Shown one piece after another: positions 59,001 to 64,000 of a stretch of DNA of 64,000 nucleotides. Made by a program: the position numbers and the translations under genes. Below the pieces are notes generated by a model. It did no database searches and was not told where the DNA came from. It saw only the letters and a list, made by a program, of their open reading frames with translations. The number at the start of each line of letters is the position of its first letter. Position 1 is the stretch's first letter. Location: the NCBI GenBank assembly GCA_020740775.1, contig JAHEWK010000008.1, forward strand, positions 1,798,001-1,862,000. The letters are read 5' to 3'. The stretch comes from Ilyonectria destructans (taxonomy: Eukaryota; Ascomycota; Sordariomycetes; Hypocreales; Nectriaceae).

Positions 59001-59843
59001 TGGAGGACTGCCGAACGGTGATGTTTCCTGAAAAATGTCGCCCCTTTTGTTAAGTTGTTGACTCTGTGGGTCTGGTGATGTGCTGGGTTTTGACGAAGAG
59101 ATCAGGGGCTTGCCGCTGTTGCGAGGAGCGGGAGGCGGAGGGGCAGTCTTCGTTTCCCTACTGAATTCGGCAGATCGTCTTGGTGGAGGCGGTGACGGGG
59201 GCTGTGATCCTCCTGCTCGTGGGGAGCGAGGTAGACTGACAGAAGCAGAGGGAGTGTGTGGCCGGCTTGGGATCTTGAACTGTCTAGGAGAGCTTCCAGG
59301 TGTAGTCGGGGCCGCAATAGCATCGGGGTTGAGGAAGGGAGACTGGTCAGTCAGCCCAAGCCCGGTAACGCGTCCCTTGGGCGGCGATTGGGGAGGTTGA
59401 ACCATGACAGCTGGAGGAGGCGGCGCATGTTGCAGTACAGCTTGCAGTTTGGCGGCTGGGATCGGTCGTGTGGAAGGAGGAGGCACTGGAGGAGGGGCAT
59501 TCTGCTCTTGGCAGACGTTGGAAAAGATAGCTGACTTGGGCCGCACTTGAGGCCTGGCAGGTATCGTTGGGGTCGAAGAAACTAGAGATGGCTCCTGTGT
59601 TGGCTTGAAGTCTCGAAGTCGGTCTGGCTTGGGTGCTGGGGAGATGGATCGTGACGGTGTTGGAAGCGGTGCGGGGACATCGGCAGGTTTATTGGAGTTG
59701 GTGGTGGTGGTGGTTATGTTTTCGAATCGCGCTCGAAGCGACGACACGGGTTTCTTGAAGCTGTTAGTGGGATGGCATCTTTCGAAGCGGAAAGCTCATA
59801 CAATAGATGAGCCATCGGGCCCGTCCCCTTTGGGGGGGTCCAT
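56070..59843 (-). CDS. WD40 plus inositol polyphosphate 5-phosphatase
   Basis: Removes the 5-phosphate from phosphoinositides or inositol polyphosphates, acting at membranes and actin patches. Exons 59843-59802 (14 codons), 59753-56233 and 56178-56070 give 1,223 residues. Residues 1-470 are proline/serine-rich and disordered, with many PxxP and PPPP motifs suitable for SH3 partners. A WD40-like propeller (about 490-800) follows. The catalytic domain contains LFMTWNAGA, GGLHGNKGAVAVRF, NCHLAAG, NGDLNYRID (about 1,039-1,047), FAPTYKYD, RRSPAWCDRLL and VSDHRPVTG, that is, every hallmark motif. The main exon runs into TAA, but GAGAA|GTAAGC and GCTAACAC...GACAG define a 54-bp intron. The last exon then adds ILYLVNTCGFDEVTSQRL and a basic end, a short UBA-like tail. 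The phase closes exactly. Confidence 0.92.
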
Positions 59844-60849
59844 GGTGCAGGGACAAATGCTTCTCGGCAGCGGGGGGTCGAGAGCTGTAATACCCACTAC
59901 ACCCACGCCCAGTTCGTCTCGTTCATCAAGTCGTCCACGCCAGGGCGCTTTGCTTGAGATCGCAACCGAAGCCAGTCGGGCTTGACTCGCGGGCGGACAG
60001 GCGGGGTGATAGATCGGGCGAGAGAGAGATTGGGAGCGCAGCGAGGGACGCGATACGAGCAACGAGCGACAATGTACGAGGTCTCAGAAGCACGCGGGTT
60101 GTGGCGGCAGTCGTTGGGTGGTGGTCGAGAGTCGTTGGGGCTCGGTGTAGGAGGGGTTTCGGAGCTGAGGCAAGAGATTTAGCATAATGGTGCGCCGAGC
60201 CAGGACCAAAATGGAGAAAACCCAGGATGCAGGACAACGAACAAGGCTCCAGGAAGTCGTTTGTTTTCAGTCAGTCCCCTATTCGCCTCGTGGCCTCGAG
60301 ATGTTGCAGGTTGTCTTGCGTGGTCTCCCACAATTTCCAGCGCCGGTGCGACTGGCTGAGCCACCCTTATGTCATAAGTGGGTGCGCTCGGGACGAGGCA
60401 AGCACTGTGTGATGCACGCATATTGGCGCGAGGGTGACAGTGCGAAATACGAAACCCACGCTGGGACGCACGCCGGCCAGGGGCGCCACAGCGGGGGAGC
60501 GAATCTGAGGTGGGTGCTAAAAATGGCGGCACGACCTCCCCCCTGTAACGGCCGTGTTTGGTGTTTGGACGCTACCCTGTGACATGCAACGGCAGTTTGT
60601 GGGTGCCTGGAGGGGCCCCTGAGGAGAGCATCCTAGCGCCTCCCAGCGCCCCCCAGCGCCAGCGCCAGCTCTTCGCCCTGTGCCTCGCTGTCAGTACCTC
60701 GAGGGGCCTCAGCGTACGGTTGCCGGGGCCACCTCCACTGACCTCCCAGCGGGCGACGACGGACACGGGGCGCCGGGGCACGGGACCCACACAAACTTCC
60801 AGTGTGCCGCTGAATGTCCGGGTGCCACTTTGCGAGTGACGGTACGCTA
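59844..60849. other. GC-rich intergenic region, no recognisable gene
   Basis: Open frames on both strands between 60,179 and 60,893 overlap each other and match nothing I know. The start is the 5-phosphatase promoter. A short GCGCC(AG)-type repeat lies at 60,635-60,670. Confidence 0.4.
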
Positions 60850-61118
60850 TTGGTATTCGCACCCGACGCATTGGTGTTTACACGTAGGTACAAGTTCCTT
60901 CACCCAAGGATCAGCTAGGACAATGTACCTCGCATGCGCCATCAAAGGTTACATTCTTAGGCTAAAGGGCTATCCTTATCATTCAATTTAACCTGAGAAA
61001 TTAAACAAAAGTTAGCATTAGGAGGGATAAGTATTATTAAATATACGTCTAATGAAATCGGTATTTTCTAAACTGCTGTAGTAGGTACTGGATCATGTTC
61101 GTGTGCGTGCGAATACCT
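60850..61118. repeat. diverged relative of the 52-kb hAT-like MITE
   Basis: The ends carry an inverted GGTATTCGCAC (near 60,860, and as GTGCGAATACC near 61,108-61,118). The left interior aligns with that of the 52-kb element: GTAGGTACAAG, then CTTC and GATCAGCT blocks in the same order. The middle is AT-rich. Divergence is high and no target duplication is visible. The exact boundaries are uncertain by about 15 bp. Confidence 0.5.
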
Positions 61119-61360
61119 GACCATACTCGCCAACAATACAGTAAGGCGCGGGGAGGTACGTACCTCGCGCTTCCAATTCCACTCGAATGCCGACCGCCTG
61201 ACAAGGCCTGGACCTGGGATCGCTTTATCATGTCAGGCCATCCCACTTATAGACTCCAACACCTTTACAAAAACCCTGTCCTCTAGATTTCTGCACCCGA
61301 CCTCGGCTTGAAAACGATCAGATTTGCGCCTGTCGCTTTCAATTGAAAACTCTCGTCAAT

Positions 61361-61910
61361 ATGAACACTGTGAGCATCCCCATGTCCCCTCTGGTGACCA
61401 TGTCGCATTACTGACCCTCTGCCCTCAGGTCAAGTCTTTCTGGTTCGTACCCGCTCTCCACCGACTCTCGCTCGACCTTCTCCAGACTGACTGAACGCCT
61501 TATCGATACAGGCTCGGTTGGGGCTCTCTCTGCGCCGGTACGAAGCCCGCTCCCATGAACCGAACATGACCGTCCCCCGAACATCAATTGACCTTGTCGC
61601 AGCCGGAGGTGGTGCCTACTACTTCGCCAAGAAGCAGATCAACGCCGAACGTCAGGCCAAGATGGAGGCCCAGCGCCAGAAGATGCGCAACATTGAGCAG
61701 CTCGAGTACTCGCAGGGCATGTCATCCTCTGCGACCACGAACGGTAGCCCTGCCCGCACCGACAGCACCGGCTCGCCCAGCCAGGAAGCCAGCAACGATC
61801 CTGCCCCGACGAGACACGCCCCCGCGACCGAGTCGGAACGCATTGGGGAGAAGAGTAAATACGAGAGTAATGCAGTATACCGGAGTCCAAAGGGAGACCG
61901 GTTCTCGTAG
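61361..61910 (+). CDS. DUF4748 small mitochondrial-type protein
   Basis: A small fungal protein of 118 residues spread over four exons: 61361-61369 (MNT only), 61429-61442, 61512-61537 and 61603-61910. All introns are GT-AG, and the phases close to MNTVKSFWLGWGSLCAAGGG, then AYYFAKKQINAERQ. The short hydrophobic glycine-rich N-terminal segment followed by YYFAKKxIN is the DUF4748 hallmark. A basic coiled region (KMEAQRQKMRNIEQLEYSQG) and a disordered Ser/Thr-rich tail ending YRSPKGDRFS follow. The single membrane-like segment suggests an inner-mitochondrial or other membrane anchor; function unknown. The two micro-exons (9 and 14 coding bases) make it easy to misannotate: a simple ORF call would start at a wrong codon near 61,518. 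Confidence 0.82.
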
Positions 61911-62598
61911 GCTGACGGGGTCCTGGAGGGATCAAGTGCGAGCTATTGCGACGTGAAGACTCTTTTAAGGAGCATGTACATTACGGATTAGAATGGCATC
62001 AGTCGGGTATGATTAAACGGAATCCAGAATGACCTGTTTCTCCTCTTTTTTCAAAACGGACACTTATTCATGACACTTTCCGTGCTCTCCGCGAGTTACA
62101 GAATGATTCGGCTCTGCGGTGTTTGAATGTTTAGATGCGCATCCATGCTCGGTTGAGTGGAGCGCCGGAGCGGGATCGCCGACGTCGCTGTCGTATTCCT
62201 ACAGTATTTTGCTCAATAGGCCTCGTTATGCAGTCAATACAATACCCAACAATGCACCAAACCGCATCTCTCACGCCTCCATCCGCCTTCACTTTCTTCC
62301 TTCAATCATGACGTCGTCTCGTAGAGTGACCTCATCTATCATCATCAAAATGTCCAAATCTTTAGCTTGAAACGGCGCCTGCAATTCGCCGACGCCGCCC
62401 ACTCTCCGCGCCTCGTCCCGCGCCTCTTTCCCACGTGTCCGAGGCGCCGAAGTATATCCGCCAGGATGAATGCATGCTACGCGCGAGGCTCCAAGTTCCG
62501 GGGAGCTTCAACAAGCTCGTTCACCTCAATCGCGGATCGCCCGCTCGCTCCCTAAAGAGGCCTTTCTAGGTCCGGATCCAACTCTTCCTCTCCTCACT
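61911..62598. other. intergenic, promoter of the CID/RS-domain gene
   Basis: 688 bp between two plus-strand genes with no recognised feature. Confidence 0.4.
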
Positions 62599-64000
62599 AT
62601 GGCGACTCCGGAGCTGGCCATCGCAAAGGCCACTCTCTCTGCGACGCTGTTCCGCGCCGACCCGACCTCTCTCAGCCGCCCAGCCGTCGACACCTTCTTC
62701 CCACTCGTCACCTCCGCCCTCGCCCAGTGCTCCCGCCCCAACGTCCAGGTTTGCTCCATCGCTTGACAAGCACTTCCCCTAGGTTGCCTGCAGAAGCACT
62801 AAATTTTTTCCTGTTTTCCGGAGACAGAAATGCAAGGCTTGGGTCGTTGACAATATTGCGCCGTCTCCCGCGCGCGTTGTAGCCCTCGTCAAGTACTTGG
62901 CGGCGCTGTCCAAGAACCTGCAGGATGATGGCGAGAAACCCAGTGTCAAGAGGAGGAGACTGCACGTTCTCTACGTGGTAAACGACGTGTTACACCATGT
63001 TGTGAAGAGGAATGGCGACGCCAAGTTTGCGACAGTGTGGGATGCTGGCCTCCCTAGCCTGATCGCGAGCGCCGCCGCCTTTGACAACTGCCCGAAGCAC
63101 AAGAAGAAACTCGAGAATCTCATCGACCTGTGGGAGGAGAAACGATACTTCAGCTCCGATCTCGTCTCCAAGCTTCGGGACGCTCTCGCGAACGGGATCG
63201 TCTCGCAAATCTCCACGGTTCCTCAACCCTCGACGACCTCTCTCAAGCTTGCCAAAGACACACCATATATCCTCCCCTCCCTTCATGGCGACCCGACATC
63301 GCCATGGTACGATCTCCCCGCCGCGTCATGGCTGCCTCACCTCACGCCGAACTCTACAAAGCCCATGATTCCCGAACTTATTCGGCCGATCCAACTGGTC
63401 TCGGGGCCGGCCGACAAGGCTCTTGCGACCGCCGTGAAGAGCCTCCTTTCCGATGTTGAGCGCCTGTTCTCGAAGGACCAAAAGATGGATGACGACCCTC
63501 ACATTGACCTGAATGAATTGGGCGAGAGAGTGGTCTTGGATGAAATCACAGGAGAGATTGTCGGCGGCGAGACTTATTACGGTTGGTCACGCCAATTCTG
63601 CGAAAAGATGACGGAGAGGAGGAAAAAGAAGGCCAAGGGCGCAAACAGAGGACGATCGCACTCACGGTCGAGTAGCTACTCACGCGGAGGGTCACGAAGC
63701 CTGTCACCGCCCGCTTTCAAGCGTCGACGGCTCTCTAACGACTCGAGAGGCCGTAGTCCGTCGCGCAGCAAAAGCCCTAACCGACCCCATCGTCAGACTC
63801 GCGATCGAAGCCGAAGTCGCAGTCCGGGCAGACGGTTCGACCGCTCTGGCCACCGCAGGTCCTACAGCAGATCACCCTCTCGCTCGCGTTCACCGCCCCC
63901 TTACCGTCGCGACGGCCCCAGTCGCCTCCCTCCACAGCCGCAGTACGCTCCTCCGCCGTCCTTCCCTCCGATCCCTCCTCCGCCCGGCGATTTCCCCATT
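62599..64000 (+). CDS. CID and RS-domain RNA-processing protein (3' truncated by window)
   Basis: Probably a nuclear protein linking RNA polymerase II or the spliceosome to pre-mRNA processing. Exon 1 is 62599-62748 (50 codons), the intron 62749-62827 (GTTTGC...GACAG), and exon 2 is open from 62828 to the window end, giving at least 441 residues. The CID (CTD-interacting) domain covers about residues 20-150: CSRPNVQKCKAWVVDNI, RRRLHVLYVVNDVLHHV, KLENLIDLWEEKRYFSSDLV. The middle is charged (DPHIDLNELGERVVLDEITG). After about residue 325 an RS-rich region (RSHSRSSSYSRGGSRS) begins, followed by a proline-rich region (YAPPPSFPPIPPPPG). This order resembles the CHERP/SR-related CID proteins, but orthology is not claimed. 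The C-terminus lies beyond the window. Confidence 0.85.

Noticed and set aside
60179..60582. Overlapping open frames of about 115-131 codons on both strands
   Set aside because: No domain, no splice context, GC-rich sequence keeps several frames open by chance; both strands cannot be explained by one gene.

Overview
The window looks like nuclear DNA of a filamentous ascomycete (Pezizomycotina, most likely Sordariomycetes). The reasons are short introns of about 45-80 bp with fungal donor, CTRAC-like branch and acceptor sites, single-exon secreted hydrolases, a Zn2Cys6 regulator next to a PDR-type ABC transporter, and dispersed AT-rich transposon relics with RIP-like C-to-T decay. All exon structures were read by eye from splice signals and reading phase. 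The phases close exactly for every multi-exon model, except that the regulator at 14.8-17.1 kb needs a non-canonical donor.

Layout. 0-0.6 kb: 3' end of a ceramide glucosyltransferase. 0.7-3.2 kb: secreted GH3 beta-glucosidase. 3.2-7.1 kb: gene-free DNA holding a 944-bp element with divergent terminal inverted repeats. 7.1-8.7 kb: secreted tannase/feruloyl esterase with an intact CS-D-HC triad. 9.5-18.1 kb, all on the minus strand: UPF0303 protein, Zn2Cys6 regulator, 14-exon full-size PDR transporter. 20.1-24.2 kb: class I/II aminotransferase (ACC synthase-like), an AtaL-like DUF1857 gene broken by a frameshift, and a signal-peptide-bearing FMN-dependent 2-hydroxyacid dehydrogenase. 24.2-30.3 kb: a 6-kb stretch without recognisable genes. 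30.3-32.0 kb: Jen1-type monocarboxylate transporter. 32-38.9 kb: decayed DNA with hairpin-forming repeats, a C2H2 zinc-finger pseudogene and a degenerate coiled-coil gene.

From 38.9 kb the window is mostly conserved housekeeping: CAND1 (38.9-43.2), an F-box-like protein (44.3-45.6), a small acidic protein (46.3-46.7), TRAPP subunit Trs31 (47.2-47.9), a BCS1-like AAA ATPase with a large charged insert (48.4-50.4), a Sec14/CRAL-TRIO protein (53.8-54.9), a WD40 plus inositol polyphosphate 5-phosphatase (56.1-59.8), a DUF4748 mitochondrial-type protein (61.4-61.9) and a CID/RS-domain RNA-processing protein running off the end (62.6-64.0). A 341-bp non-autonomous element with perfect 20-bp TIRs and a perfect 8-bp target duplication (hAT-like) lies at 51,992-52,332; related relics lie near 19.1 kb and 60.9 kb.

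How the genes may work together. The beta-glucosidase and feruloyl esterase fit plant cell-wall breakdown. The UPF0303, regulator, transporter, aminotransferase, DUF1857 and FMN-dehydrogenase genes form an accessory block that could be a small, partly decayed specialised-metabolism or detoxification cluster; this is inference from gene content and order. The Jen1-type carrier and the 2-hydroxyacid dehydrogenase could both serve lactate or other 2-hydroxyacid use.
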